Assembly: GCA_009599575.1 (NCBI GenBank)
Contig: VWND01000064.1
Span: 1,178,001-1,242,000, forward strand
DNA from: Blumeriella jaapii
Lineage: Eukaryota > Ascomycota > Leotiomycetes > Helotiales > Drepanopezizaceae
DNA: 64,000 nt
Direction: 5' to 3'
Shown here: piece by piece, positions 45,307 through 58,580 of the stretch
Position numbering within the stretch: position 1 is the first letter of the stretch
Layout: each line of letters starts with the position of its first letter
Program-made: the position numbers and the translations under genes
The notes under the pieces: generated by a model
Seen by the model: the letters and a program-made list of their open reading frames with translations, nothing else
What the model was told of the DNA's origin: nothing
Database searches by the model: none

Positions 45307-48300
45307 ATGGCGCACAATTATGATATCGGGACGAAGGCATGGCAGCCCGATGTCACAGAAGGCTGGGTGGCCTCCGAGGTCACCTCGAAGTCGACAGAAG
45401 GGGACAAGATCATTCTCATCTTCACCCTATCCAACGGGGAAGTATGTCTCCCCCAACGTCCGACCCTGCCTCTCTCTCAAATCTGCCAACGATGAGTGCT
45501 AATTCCTCCCATCACCTTAGACCAAGAAGGTCGAAACCACCGAAGAAGAGCTTGCCGAAGCCAATAGCTCGAAACTGCCCCCCCTCATGAATCCCACGAT
45601 GCTGGAAGCAAGTGATGATCTTACGAATCTCTCACATCTCAACGAACCTGCTGGTACGCTTCAGCTGCGCTCCTATGCTGCATGGTGCTGATGTTCTATA
45701 GTCCTGCAGGCAATTCGTTTACGGTATTCCCAAAAAGAAATCTACACCTACAGTGGTATCGTCCTCATCGCCACAAATCCCTTCGCCCGTGTAGATTCTT
45801 TATACGTCCCTGGTATGGTACAGGTCTACGCAGGAAAGCAAAGAGCGACACAGGCGCCCCATCTTTTTGCTATTGCGGAGGAAGCTTTTGCGTATGTGTC
45901 CTGAGAAGCATACATGCTGGATTACGTTGCTGACCGTTACAGTGATATGCTACGGAGTGGAAAGAACCAGACGGTCGTTGTGTCGGGAGAATCCGGAGCC
46001 GGGAAAACAGTCAGTGCCAAATACATCATGAGATATTTTGCTACTAGAGAATCGCCAGACCAGCCAGGGTCAAGGAAACGAGGGCAGGAAGCCATGAGTG
46101 AGACGGAAGAACAGATTCTGGCCACCAACCCTATCATGGAAGCGTTTGGTAATGCAAAGACTACGAGAAACGACAATTCCTCCCGGTTCGGTAAATACAT
46201 CGAGATCAAGTTCGACGATAAAACCGCTATCATTGGAGCCAAGATCCGGACATATCTGCTAGAACGATCAAGATTAGTATTCCAGCCACTGAAGGAGCGG
46301 AACTACCATGTTTTCTACCAACTGGTAGCAGGAGCATCGGATAAGGAACGCCAGGACCTGCAACTCATGCCCGTGGAACATTTCAACTATCTCAACCAAG
46401 GGAGTTCGCCTGTGATCGATGGAGTCGATGACAAGGCAGAATTTGAGGCACTGAAAAAATCGCTGTCAACGATTGGAGTTACAGGCAAAGAGCAGGGGGA
46501 GATTTTCAAGTTACTTGCTGCTCTTCTCCACTTGGGAAATGTCCAAATTACAGCTTCGAGAACGGACTCCGTCTTGGCATCGACAGAACCATCTCTTGTC
46601 AAAGCTACCACGATACTGGGCATAGATCCAGCGGAGTTTGCGAAATGGATCGTCAAGAAGCAGTTGATTACCAGAGGGGAAAAGATCACCTCGAATCTGA
46701 CACAGCAACAAGCTATTGTTGTCAGAGATTCCGTAGCCAAGTTCATTTACTCGAGCCTCTTCGATTGGTTGGTTGAGAACATCAACCGTGCCTTAGCGAC
46801 TGAGGAAGTACTGGCCCGGGTGAAGTCCTTCATTGGTGTTCTGGATATTTATGGCTTCGAGCATTTTGCTAAGAACTCTTTTGAACAATTCTGCATCAAC
46901 TACGCCAACGAGAAGCTGCAACAAGAATTCAACGCCCACGTCTTCAAGCTAGAGCAAGAAGAGTACTTGAGGGAGCAAATCGACTGGACCTTCATTGATT
47001 TCTCTGACAACCAACCTTGTATCGATCTCATCGAAGGCAAGCTCGGGATCTTGTCCCTTTTGGATGAAGAGTCTAGGTTGCCTATGGGCTCCGACGAGCA
47101 ATTCGTCAACAAGTTGCATCATAACTACGCCGCCGAGAAAAATAAGTTCTACAAAAAGCCTCGATTTGGGAAATCTGCTTTCACTGTTTGCCATTATGCT
47201 ATCGATGTTACCTACGAATCGGATGGTTTCATTGACAAGAACCGAGATACGGTACCTGATGAGCACATGGCAGTCATGAAAGCCTCATCCAATGAATTCC
47301 TGGGTCAAGTCTTGGATGCTGCTACTGCGGTCCGAGAGAAGGACAGTGCATCGGCTTCATCAAGCGCGGTCAAACCAGCTGCTGGTCGCAAAATTGGAGT
47401 GGCGGTCAATCGCAAACCGACTCTGGGTGGAATTTTCAAATCTTCTTTGATTGAACTTATGCATACGATCAACGACACTGACGTTCATTACATTCGATGC
47501 CTGAAGCCCAACGAGAGCAAAGAATCCTGGGTTTTTGAAGGCCCCATGGTTCTTAGTCAGCTGAGAGCTTGTGGTGTACTAGAGACTGTCAGGATCAGTT
47601 GCGCCGGGTATCCCACAAGATGGACATACGAAGAGTTTGCCCTCAGATACTACATGCTCGTGCCTTCGAAATCCTGGACGTCGGAAATCAGAGAAATGGC
47701 GAACAAGATTCTCACGAAAGCACTGGGTACCAGTAGTGGTCAGGGGATGGACAAGTACCAGCTCGGCTTGACGAAAATCTTCTTCCGTGCTGGTATGTTG
47801 GCTTTTCTGGAGAATCTCCGAACGAATCGTTTGAACGATTGCGCCATCATGATCCAGAAGAACTTGAAGGCCCAGTACTACCGTCGCAAGTACTTGGAGG
47901 CCCGAAATGCGGTCTTGATGTTCCAATCCGTGACAAGAGCCCACCTTGCCCGAAAGCACGCACAAGAAACTCGCAAGATCAAGGCTGCCACAACGATTCA
48001 AAGAGTGTGGCGTGGTCAGAAGCAGCGGAAGAGCTTTACTGCGATTCGCAACAATCTCATTCTTGCACAAGCTGCAGCAAAGGGTTTCTTGCGAAGAAGA
48101 GAAATTATGGAGACCCGCGTTGGAAATGCTGCGGCGTTGATTCAGAGAGTGTGGCGATCACGACAACAAATGAAAAGCTGGAGACAATACAGACGCAAAA
48201 TTGTCATCATCCAAAGTCTGTGGCGCGGTAAACAAGCCCGTCAGGGATACAAGAAGGTCCGTGAGGAAGCTCGCGATCTCAAGCAGATCTCCTACAAGTT

Positions 48301-50384
48301 GGAGAACAAGGTGGTCGAACTCACGCAGTCTCTTGGTACCATGAAGAGGGAGAACAAGACTTTGATAAGTCAAGTGGAGAGCTACGAAAGTCAGATCAAG
48401 TCGTGGAAAACTAGACACAATGCTTTGGAGGCTCGCTCCAAGGAGCTTCAGAGTGAAGCCAACCAAGCTGGTATCACTGCAGCTCGTCTTGCAGCTATGG
48501 AGGACGAAATGAAGAAGCTGCAGGCGAACTTTGACGAGTCAGCCGCCAACATCAAACGCCTGCAGGAAGAGGAGAAGGAGCTTCGAGAGACTCTTCGGGC
48601 CTCGACTGTCGAACTCGAGGAGACGAAGAGGAAGAGCGACGTTCACGAATCTGAAAAGGTCACTCTCCGACAGCAGCTCGCCGAACTACAAGACCAACTC
48701 GAGCTCGCCAAGCGTGTCGTGCCGGCCATGCCAACGAACGGTGAACTCGCCAATGGTTCCGCTGCTCAACAACCTCTCAACGGCCTGATCAATTTAGTCT
48801 CCTCGAAGAAGCCCAAGAGACGAAGTGCGGGTGCCGAACCTCGGGACATTGATCGATTCAGTGCCGCGTACAACCCCCGCCCTGTTTCGATGGCTGTCAC
48901 TGGAAGCAACCTTCATCGACCAACTCTCCCTGGATCAACATTCACACCTGGTGTTGACAATGTCGAATTCGAGCTGGAGAACCTCCTGGCTGATGAGGAT
49001 GGTCTCAATGATGAAGTCACCATGGGTCTGATCCGTAACCTCAAGATTCCAGCCCCAGGAACCACTCCTCCGCCCACTGACAAGGAGGTTCTGTTCCCTT
49101 CGTACTTGATCAACCTGGTCACCTCGGAAATGTGGAACAACGGGTTTGTGAAGGAGTCAGAAAGGTTTCTCGCAAACGTCATGCAATCTATTCAGCAAGA
49201 GGTTATGCAGCACGATGGGGAGGAGGCCATAAACCCTGGTGCATTTTGGCTATCCAATGTCCACGAGATGCTTTCATTCGTGTTCCTCGCCGAAGACTGG
49301 TATGAAGCCCAAAAGACCGATAACTACGAGTATGACCGTCTTCTGGAAATTGTGAAGCACGATCTCGAAAGCTTAGAGTTCAACATCTACCACACCTGGA
49401 TGAAGGTTCTCAAAAAGAAACTCCAGAAGATGATCATCCCAGCTATCATCGAATCTCAATCGCTGCCCGGATTCGTTACTAATGAGAGCAACCGATTCCT
49501 CGGCAAGCTTCTACAAAGCAACTCAGCTCCAGCTTTCAGCATGGACAACCTTCTGAGCTTACTCAACAACGTCTTCAAGGCGATGAAGGCTTACTATCTC
49601 GAGGACTCCATTATCACTCAGACGATTACCGAGTTGCTCAGATTGGTTGGTGTTACCGCCTTCAACGATCTCTTGATGCGAAGGAATTTCCTCTCCTGGA
49701 AGCGTGGTCTCCAAATCAACTACAACATCACCAGGATTGAAGAATGGTGCAAGAGCCACGATATGCCAGAAGGCACCCTTCAGCTTGAGCATTTGATGGT
49801 GAGTTTTTACAACACCGATATGAATCTTCGGTCCTAACATGTCGTACGTAGCAAGCAACCAAGCTCCTACAGCTAAAGAAGGCTACCTTGAACGATATTG
49901 AAATCATCCAAGATATCTGCTGGATGTAAGTTCGTCTCATCCCAATACAAAAACGTAAAGCTGACTCATGGTGACAAGGCTCTCGCCAAACCAAATCCAA
50001 AAGCTTTTGAACCAGTATCTGGTGGCTGATTACGAGCAACCAATCAACGGCGAGATCATGAAAGCCGTTGCCTCTCGCGTGACGGAGAAGAGCGACGTTC
50101 TTCTCCTTACTGCTGTTGACATGGACGACAGTGGGCCTTATGAGATTGCTGAGCCCCGCGTCATTACTGCTTTGGAAACCTATACCCCTTCTTGTAATAC
50201 ACCCTCCCTCGCACTGTCTTCATCTTGGATATTCAGGGCTAATCATCACCCAGGGCTGCAAACTCCACGTCTCAAGCGTCTTGCGGAAATTGTCTCGGCG
50301 CAAGCCATTGCGCAACAAGAGAAACTCGACTATCCTCAAGATGATCCCCAAGACCTTACAGACAGCGAGTTAAACGGAGCTTAG
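45307..50384 (+). CDS. myo2: Class V myosin heavy chain
   Basis: This is an actin-based motor for polarised transport of secretory vesicles and organelles to the hyphal tip. Seven exons (45307-45441, 45521-45653, 45702-45891, 45943-49798, 49852-49925, 49979-50193, 50254-50384) give 1577 residues, normal for the family. The SH3-like N-terminus precedes the motor domain with P-loop GESGAGKT, switch I NDNSSRFGK, switch II DIYGFE and the actin-binding region HYIRCLKPNE. About six IQ motifs (for example AATTIQRVWRGQKQR) make the lever arm. A coiled coil follows, and then the DIL cargo-binding domain (SEMWNNGFVKESERF to PSWLQTPRLKRLAEIV). No frame break is seen over 4.7 kb of coding sequence. The transposon block ends only 289 bp upstream, so the native promoter has been displaced or shortened. 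Confidence 0.97.
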
Positions 50385-51136
50385 ACGTACTTCGGTTTGC
50401 TCATCGTGGACTAGCATCCGGCTGTGCCTGCGACATCCTTCGCTTCTTCTGTACCAATTTTCATCCCACGTACTTGGACAGCCAGTCTGCTGCTGTTGGT
50501 TGAATGCATCCTGGGCAACTTGTATAGAAGGCCCTTCCTGTTAGCGTGTATCTCCTGATTTTGTGGGAGTTTGTAACTTGTGGAAATGACTGCACGTGGG
50601 ATATCTAGGTGTATTGTACAAGAACATCTTCGATAGGCGTTCCCTTTTTTATGGATACTGGGACTGTGCGAGAGAATCTTCCACTTTGCACCAAGGCGCT
50701 GGTTTGAGAAGCGTGTATGCGGGCAGGCGTGCCGATGCAATACATACAAATTCAATGCCATCATGAATCACACTAGAATTGCTTTCCTGTGCCCGTGTCG
50801 ATTCTGGGGAAAGCGAATCGAGGCAACTTTCAGCCTTCGCAGGTACAGTACAGTACCACCGACCATGAATTTGCACATGGCCAAAAGTCCATTCAAACCA
50901 GAACGTGGATTCAGATAGCGATACCTGATCCAGGGCTATCGGGCCAAATGAAGTAGGTATGTATATACACGCTCTGTACTCTTCGGCGGCGAGGTTGGCC
51001 TATGCTAAGTCGACCTTATCGGCGGCAATTTTTCTTGTGCCCGGCCCGGCGGAGGGGCAGCATCGCAAGTCAGCAAGCACATTTTTTTTCACATCCACAT
51101 CCACATCCGCTTCGACTTCCCTCCACAACACACGCC
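50385..51136. other. Intergenic, no gene recognised
   Basis: The 752 bp contains the 3' side of the myosin gene and the promoter of FAP7. GTACAGTACAGTACC-like sequence lies near 50843-50857. Confidence 0.5.
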
Positions 51137-51837
51137 ATGAGAACTCAACCCAACATCATTGTCACGGGCACGCCAGGCGTAGGCAAAAGCACACACTGCG
51201 AGGGCCTCGCCGAAGCCACCGGGCTCAAGCACCTGTCTGTCAACGAGCTCGTGAAGGAGCGGCGCTGTCACGACGGCTACGACCCGGAGCTCAAGAGCTG
51301 GCTGGTGGACGAAGACAAGGTTCGTGCTCCCGGCGTGCACGGCGAGCCGCGGGCGGGCTGGAGAACTGACTGACGCGCGCAGCTGCTGGATGCGATAGAG
51401 GACGAGCTGAAGCTGGGCGGCTACATCATCGATTGGCACGCGTGCGACCTGTTCCCCGAGAGCTGGATCGATCTCGTGGTCGTGCTGCGCGTGGACTCGA
51501 CCCTTCTCTACGATCGGCTGAAAGCCAGGTCCGTTCTACTCTACACCCACCCCGCGACCGAAGAGGCTGGGGGCAACGCACGCAACGCAACGCGAAGCGA
51601 AGCAAAAGCAAAGCAGAGCAAAAGCTGACGGATGTGGGCAGAGATTATCCCGAAGCCAAACTGCAGGAGAACCTCGACGCGGAAATCATGCAAGTCCTGC
51701 TGCAAGAGGCGCGCGATTCGTTCGTCGAGGAGATAGTCATTGAGCTCACGAGCAACACGAGTGATGAGATGGAAAGCAACATCGAGAGGTTGGAGAGCTG
51801 GGTCAAGCAGTGGAGAAAGGATCATGCGCAGCAGTAG
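51137..51837 (+). CDS. FAP7: Adenylate kinase isoenzyme 6 homologue (Fap7/hCINAP)
   Basis: This nuclear P-loop NTPase is needed for the last cleavage of 20S pre-rRNA in small-subunit maturation and also has adenylate kinase activity. Three exons (51137-51319, 51383-51528, 51642-51837) give 174 residues. The Walker A motif is GTPGVGKST near the start; HLSVNELVKE, IDWHACDLFPE (the family's D/H motif, here with W for the common Y) and LRVDSTLLYDRLKAR follow, with acidic helical C-terminus ending WRKDHAQQ. The Arg codon at the second junction is rebuilt by splicing (AG|A), supporting the model. Intron 2 contains an AGCAAAAGC-rich repeat. Confidence 0.93.
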
Positions 51838-51876
51838 ACGTGTTTCTATCCATCGCAATCGGCGCTGCCACCCGAC

Positions 51877-52752
51877 CTAGGACTCTCGCAGCCAGTGGGA
51901 AAGCTTTTCCAGCGCTTTGAAGCGGTGCGAGATCTTGTTCTTGGCGGCTTTGTCCATTTCGGCATATCTACACGATCCATCATCAGCGGTATCGTGAGAG
52001 GAGGGGCAAAGGAGCATTTACGTCTGGCCCTCGTACTCAAAAATGGGGTCCCAGCCTATGGATTGTGAGTTTTCGGCATGGAGGAAGGGCTTGCTCGACA
52101 TACCAAAGTTTGTTGGGCCTCTTGCTGGGACAATCTTGCCCTTGATGATGTTAGATGTGGTTGAGGGGGGTAGTGGTGAGGAGGATAGTGGAAAGGGGGG
52201 GGGATGGATGGGGGCTCCCACGTCTGTTCTACCCTGGAAGATGATGGGCTCGTGACCTGGGCCTTCGCAGTACGCAAAGGTGCAGACAGCTTGGGCAGAT
52301 TTGTCCGGGTAGGCGACGAGGAGGTTGTTGAGTCCTTCGTGGCCGAGTGCTTCTAGAAACCACTTGCTGCAAGAGGCCAAAAATCGTCAATTCTCGACTC
52401 CTCGTGCAAACAAACGTGATCGGCCTGCGCTGTAGAAAGAAGCTCAACGCACATGTAAGGCCCAGGAAGATCTTTCAGGGCATTGAAGCACAGGCACGTA
52501 TCTTCAACCAGCACTGGGCCGTTCATCTGGACTGCTGATCAGCAAGATGTGCTCGAGATGGAACGGCGGTGGGGGCCTTACGGCGGCTGCTGCTCGTCGA
52601 CATTTGTCTGCGGAGACCTCTTCGATCGTGCCTTGGATCTCGGACAGGTCCAACGCCTGGCTTTGCAGCTCGACCCTATCGCCCAGGATGGCTCTGACTT
52701 CTGCGAGCTTGTTCTTGTTGCCCGTGATGAAGTTGAGCTGCTTGGGGGCCAT
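51877..52752 (-). CDS. HAM1: Inosine triphosphate pyrophosphatase (Ham1)
   Basis: It hydrolyses ITP, dITP and XTP to monophosphates, keeping non-canonical purines out of nucleic acids; it is cytosolic. Five exons (52752-52582, 52526-52453, 52366-52222, 52140-52022, 51967-51877) give 199 residues. The nucleotide-binding start is [14 protein letters not shown]. Further motifs are [71 protein letters not shown]. All five pieces are in phase. It is convergent with FAP7, the two stop codons being only about 40 bp apart. Confidence 0.95.
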
Positions 52753-53774
52753 AGTCGAGGTCGGTCGGCGGCCTCTGATGGTGGAGACTCGTCGCGCTAG
52801 CCGGCGAAGTGACCCAGGGCAGTGTACAGTACTGTCTGTAGGTAGGTAGGTAGGTAGGTAGGTAGGAAGGGAAGATGTTCGTGCTCTCGCTCTCGGTGTG
52901 TGAGAGGAAAGGACGCGTTGTTTCTGGTACGGGCCGGAAGTGTTTTGTATCAACCTGCAACAAGACCGAGAGGTGGTGGGTGGTGAGTTGCCGAATGTCG
53001 CTAGCAGATCTTGACCCTCGAGACCTGCGCGCTCACTCAACCCGGCTCCGGGGGGTTGCAAAACACACATCGTGTAAGCCTTCTTGCCTCTCGCGCTTTC
53101 AACACCGTGTGTTGAATCTTCGCCTTTCCGAGTGCCGTCTCTCGGTGAGATGGCCTCGATTTCGACGTTCCTTTTTCCGCAAGGCATGCTCACTCTATGG
53201 GAGTCCGTTGTCATCCCTCCAGGCCAGTTTTGAGGAAGCGTGGGGTTCGTACAGTAGAATGCGTGAAACCACGCGTGTAAGTGCTACTAACTAGCCCATG
53301 AAGGCGTCTCCAAGGAATGACATCGAGACGAAGAGGCATCAGAGAGATTCCAAAGCCGATCATGTTGTCTGCAAGGACAAGAAAAACACATGCCATTGAC
53401 TTGCCTACCTCTACGCATACCTCACAAAGCAGAGGAGGTAGTCTACCAAAGTCTGCTAGATGGACCACAACACTTGGCTAGACAAGAGCCTCGTGGAGCC
53501 GAAGATCTCTTTCCTCGACCCGAAGTAGAACGTTGGTCAGAGCCCGTGAAGACCGTTCAAAAGAAGGAAACATCAAGACGTGGTGGTGCTTCCTTCGACA
53601 GGTTGGGAGATCTTGAGAAAGTGGTGAATCGCGGACTTTCAGTTGACATTATCATCTAATGCAGACCACGAGGACCCGTCATTGCCCAACTCCCCAGCAC
53701 CGGTGTTACCAAACAACGCCTCGCTTGGGGTCAAAACACACTATACTATACTATGTACCTCCATGTCTCGCAAT
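52753..53774. other. Intergenic, no gene recognised
   Basis: About 1 kb lies between the HAM1 start and the LaeA-like gene's stop. A GTAG tetranucleotide repeat lies at 52839-52866 next to GTACAGTACTGTC. Open frames here do not look coding. Confidence 0.55.
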
Positions 53775-55164
53775 CTACAGACTTCCCCCAGCTGTACAAG
53801 TCTCACCCGGCACGCACCTCTCGTCACCTCCTGGTTTCCTCCCGATAAGCACCTTTAGCTCTGTGCTCAAGCCTTTCGATTTCGAAGCATCGGTCCCCAG
53901 CGCCTTCATTCTGCTCACAACCTCGGCGCACACTTTTCGCACCTGGTCCGGGGTCCAGCCAAGCTGTTCCGTCAGCGGCCTCATACATTCGGCCTCTATG
54001 CTAAGCAATTGGGTCACCAGGAACAAGCTCCCCAAATTGCGATCCTGCCTTTTCCCAGGCCACGTCCCGAACGGGATTTTTCTCGTGGAAACGGCGACGT
54101 CCGTGAAGCCGGCTTCCGCCAACATCCGAGGTTCGAGGTGCGTGGGTTCTCGCTGACGGCCTGACTGCGCCGTGGCCTCCATCCACGCGCGATACCAGCC
54201 CATGATGATTTCATCGTTCGAGAAGTATGCCATGAACTCGTCGAAACCGGCAAAATCTATAACCTCGATCCACCCACCCGGCTTGATGTGTCGAAAGGCC
54301 TCTCTGTAGACATATGTCCAATCCTGGAAAGCGCCCGCCATGTCGCGGAAATGCACCAAATCGAATAAATCCTCGGCGAAGGTCCAGCCCCCCTCTTGCT
54401 CCGCGTCGTCTACTTCGAAGAAGACGTTTAGAGGTGCGACGGTAGACTGGATTTTGGCAATGTCGGTGCCGGTGATCTCGGCCGAGGGATAGAGGTCGGC
54501 CATTGCCATCGCCCATTCGCCGGTGCCGGTGCCCACTGAACGCACCCAGGGAGTCAGTATTGGCCCACCAAGCAAGGTTCAGAAGGGCCAGGGAGTCATG
54601 TAGAGGGACAGAAGAAAATGGGCTCTCAGAGTACGCACCATCAAGAACGCGCGTGGGATGGGAGAGTGGAACAGAAGTGAGCGAGGGAATGATGAGCGTG
54701 AAGATTGTGTGCAGCATTTGCAGGCGATCCTGCTCGTCTTCGTCGTTCGGCATGAAGTAATCCTCGGCGTACCGTCTGCCATAGAGTTCGTGGTAGACGA
54801 TATCGTTGTCGTAGAGCGATCGTGTGGAATTCCTGGGTGCCAGCAGTCAATCAGCATCGGCCAAACATGGTATCCAGATGGAGGAATTGGAACTTGATGC
54901 CTACATCGTATCCCCATCCGATCGCGCCTGATGGAAAAGTGTCGGCGCAAAGGGAGGCCTCTGCCTCATCCTGCTCTCCTCGCAGTCGTCGTCGTGCTCT
55001 TCCACCGCCGTCTCCTCTGCGGGCACTTCATCCCGGCCCAGGTCGACAGGCTGCTGCATGTCCGGCGGAGGAGATCCATCTGAAGTCTCTCGCTGGTGCC
55101 CCGGCCCAAATTCCTGGGCCTGGCGCGCCATCTGGTTCTGGCCCGCGCTCCTGTCGACACTCAC
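53775..55164 (-). CDS. LaeA-like SAM-dependent methyltransferase
   Basis: This is a class I methyltransferase of the LaeA/LAE1-like fungal family. Some members control secondary metabolism; most have no known substrate. Three exons (55164-54905, 54832-54639, 54535-53775) give 404 residues. The N-terminus is disordered and acidic. It continues with SLYDNDIVYHELYGRRYAED then PNDEDEQDRLQMLH, typical of the family. SAM-binding motif I is VLDVGTGTGEWAMAMAD, rebuilt exactly across intron 2, followed by GTDIAKIQ, FDLVHFRDMAGA and HIKPGGWIEVIDF. There is no backbone biosynthesis gene nearby, so a role in a local cluster is not supported. The start at 55164 is the first Met of the frame and less certain than the rest. 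Confidence 0.88.
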
Positions 55165-55495
55165 AGCGCAAAGCGCAAGATGCTGGCTTGTCGTCGTCCG
55201 AATCCTCTCAATCCATGGCGTCGATCAGCATGTGTCTGTGCCGTACCATTGGGGATTGTTGTCAGGCAGAGAAGTGGCCGTCGCGCCGGAGGTTCAGTTC
55301 CATGTGCAAAAGCGACAGCGACCCAGACCGAGACCCAGACCAAGACACCGAAGAGCGGGGCTACTTTCCTTTAGTTGACTGTTTACATCACAGTAGCAAC
55401 GCAACGCAACGCAACGCAACGCTGGAGGCTGGAACTTGCACCTTTTGCGTTACTTCTGCTTCTTTTCTTACGGTATCTCGGCTGGCTGGTATGGC

Positions 55496-55529
<34 letters not shown>

Positions 55530-55721
55530 CTACTGCCGACTCACTACTTACCCTGCTCTGACTCCGGGCAATGGAAACGTGATGCATGAAATCATTTTCA
55601 TATTCTTTGGCCCCATCTAGTATGCGACTTGGTCTAAGCAAATCAATCAAACCAGCCGGAAATGGCTCATCCATGCAACAACCACATGGTGCCAACATGT
55701 GACATGTCCCGCTACGCCTCT
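55165..55721. other. Intergenic with simple repeats
   Basis: It contains GCAAC units at about 55396-55420 and an ATC trinucleotide run at about 55494-55527. No gene is recognised. Confidence 0.55.
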
Positions 55722-57146
55722 CTATGCATTCGTCTTGCGCTTCTTCGCCAGCGTCATCTTGTCGTCGCTATCCACAATCATCGTGTCGTGGATTTCCTCG
55801 ACCTTCTCGTCCGAAGCGATGACCTCGGTACCAGTGACTGTGGGGAACGGAGTGAGGACCTTGGTGATGCCCCACCAGCTCTCGCCGAAGCGCTTGTACC
55901 AGTCGACTGTGATCTTCATTCCCTCCGCAAAGCTGGTCTTCTGCTCCCAGCCCAGCTGACGGAGCTTGGTTCCATCCACGGCGTATCGGTGGTCGTTGAA
56001 CGGGCGATCAATCGTGTGCTTGACCCATTTTTGGAGCTCTTCTTGAGTGGAATGGGGGATGTCAAGGTAGGCGAGGAGCTTGGAACACAGGGTCAAATTG
56101 GAAATCTCGTCGTAGGAGCCGACGTTGTAGACCTGGTCCATTTGGCCCTTGTGGAGGATGGTGTCGAAAGCATCAGCGGCATCTCCGGCGAAGAGGTATC
56201 GCCTCGTGGGGGTACCGTCACCGTGCAGCACCACTGGCTGTTTGCGGTGGAGCAGCAAGCTGAATTTAGGGATGATCTCTGGCGTGGGATTAACAATGAG
56301 CATTCCTGCCTAGGCAGAACCGAACTCACTCTCGGGGTACTGGTGGGGACCATAAACATTGTTACTGCGCACAATGATGACAGGCAGCTTGAAACTCTTC
56401 TGGTATGAGTGGACCAGCATCTCCGCCGCCGCCTTGGAAGCGGCGTATGGGTTGGTTGGGGCCAGGATGCTGGTCTCCAACAGATCGTCGGCATCATCTC
56501 TGACCTCGCCGTAGACCTCGTCCGTGGAGATGTGGATGAACTTCTTGATGCCCACCTTCTTCGCGCTCTCCAACAGGACGTGTGTGCCGTACACATTTGT
56601 GTGCGTAAAGGCGTACGAATTGCCGAAGCTCAGATCCACGTGCGATTGTGCCGCGAAGTGGAAAACGGTATCGATTTTGTGGCGCTCCAAGCAGTCCATC
56701 ACCTCGGACGGGTTGGTGATGTCTCCATGGTAGAATGTGAAGTTGCGCTTGTCATTGAGAGCTCGGGTGTTGTTCAAGGATGCGCAGTAGTCGAGCTTGT
56801 CGAAAGAGACAATGTTGTATGCATCGGGATAGGTCAGGGTCAGATGTCGTACCAGCCAGCATGCACTGTCGCAGTTAGGATTGCTTGTCCTGCTACGCTG
56901 GAGCCGTACGGCAAAGGACGTACATGAATCCTGCTCCTCCGGTGATCATGATGTTCTTGACGTCTGGTAACGGCTCGTACTTGGTGCTACCCGTCAAGAC
57001 CGGAGCATCTTTCCAGACGCCAAAGTCCTCGAAGAACTTGTTGTGTCCTGCGCTTGCTACGCGATGGTCAGCATTCGACAGCTGTGGGATTGCAAGCCGC
57101 GTGGGAATCCGCGGCGCCACGTACCTGATTGTCCGTTGGCCGCCAT
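55722..57146 (-). CDS. NDP-glucose 4,6-dehydratase (RmlB-like, probably UDP-glucose)
   Basis: It converts NDP-glucose to NDP-4-keto-6-deoxyglucose with bound NAD+. In fungi the known relatives act on UDP-glucose in UDP-rhamnose-type synthesis, so UDP-glucose is inferred. Four exons (57146-57125, 57056-56924, 56865-56330, 56278-55722) give 415 residues. The Rossmann motif is MITGGAGFI, split by intron 2. Also seen are HFAAQSHVD, the catalytic loop HISTDEVYGEV with the family's Thr-Asp-Glu, the YxxxK pair in NPYAASKAAAE, RSNNVYGPHQYPEKIIP across intron 3 and DNA-like HGDGTPTRRYLFAGDAADAF. The C-terminal extension ends in a basic KKRKTNA. It is divergent from the nucleotide-sugar transporter at 58581. 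Confidence 0.93.
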
Positions 57147-58580
57147 GATGGAAGAATGGAGCGAGCTTGTAAGATTGACTTGACTGAGCGAAGCGTGCGG
57201 AGGATGGCTAGGTAACGCGAGCAAAGAAGTAGGGAATTTGGATGAATTGGAGATCGCTCGGAGAGGATAGAAGTTGACCAGAAATTAAGATGGGATCCAC
57301 ACCGGGGGGGGGAGTGGGGGGGGGGGGGGGGGGGGGGGGGAACTCGAGGGGGGAATGATTTCACCGCTTTTGCCCATTTCGCCCGATCGGGATTAGTTGG
57401 ATGTGAATTTCGAATCTCGAATTCCGAGTCAAAACACCGGCTACTTTAAGCGAGACCGACCTTAAGGAGTGTGCTGTACATACAGGACGGTGCTGTATGT
57501 ACTTTACCGTACATACTTAGGTCGTCGTCTATTTGTGGCAGTCGGAAAAAGAGGTCCAAGCGACGTACATACTGTACACGCAATATATGTATTGCTGTAA
57601 GGTACAGTACAGGACTGGACTGAAATACGCTCGAGGCTGAAATGCAGCGGCTTCGTTGCCGAGAGGAGGGGTCCACGGCATGGATGCTACAGTACTACTA
57701 CCGTACCGCACCTGTGTCTCTGATCATCACCAGAATGCCAATACACATACAGTACCTAGGCTCGATGGGGCAAGATACTGGTCGGGTTTCCACAACACCC
57801 TGATAACATTCCTGGAGCCATTCATCTCCTGGATCTGCACCGAGCTCTCTGGCGTCGTATTTTCCTCGCCAGGGCTAAAGTAAACATTCAACACCACACG
57901 AGGCGGTAGAGTAGCCACCCCTTGCTGCGAGACGCGAGACACGACACGACATGCGAAATCGGATATCATTTGAGATACAATGCTGTGCAGTACAGTTTGT
58001 AGCCATTTTAGGCCTGTCCATGGGCCAAGAAACTTCTAGATGCAGGTACAGTATGGTGCAGTACGGTCCAGGACTAGATGCTGCTCTTACTGTACTGTAC
58101 TATATGTAGATCGACTGTACATGTTACGGAACGTGCTTAGTCTGCTCTCGGATCGACTAAGAATTACAGAACCCACCGGTACGACGGAGCACATCCCTCG
58201 AAACAATGGCTCAGACGGGGACCGCGGCCAATTTGATTCGAAGGCAATTCGGGCGTCCCTTGCATCTCCACCCCCCATGAAGCTGAAGTAAAATCTGTAA
58301 GAGTATTATGCAGTCACACTGTCTCAAGCCTCTCCCCCTCGAGCGAGAAGACAGGCAGGCGAAAGGTGGCCACTCCACCCCTATGAAATAACTACAACCA
58401 CAGCCACCACCACCACCATCGACAGGTGTCCCGATCTCCAATTCACCCACCAGCCCAGTCACTCTCTCACCTGCCTGCCCTCTCGCTCACCGCATCGCAT
58501 CACACTCTCGTTCGTCGCCGGCATTGTATCCATTCCCATCGCGGGCCCTTCTTCAATCTGCGTCGACATCGCAGAACACC
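57147..58580. promoter_or_regulatory. Long divergent intergenic region, dehydratase and transporter
   Basis: This 1434-bp region has outward-facing genes at both ends. It contains interrupted poly-G at 57304-57340 and dense GTACTGTAC/CAGTAC motifs at about 57470-57620, 57690-57760 and 58040-58120. No coding frame is recognised. Confidence 0.55.
57304..57340. repeat. Interrupted poly-G tract
   Basis: Nine G, a short break, then about 25 G. It lies within the 5' region of the dehydratase. Confidence 0.9.

Noticed and set aside
52875..53294. Open frame of about 139 codons between HAM1 and the LaeA-like gene
   Set aside because: Composition and sequence are not protein-like; no family resemblance or splice continuation.
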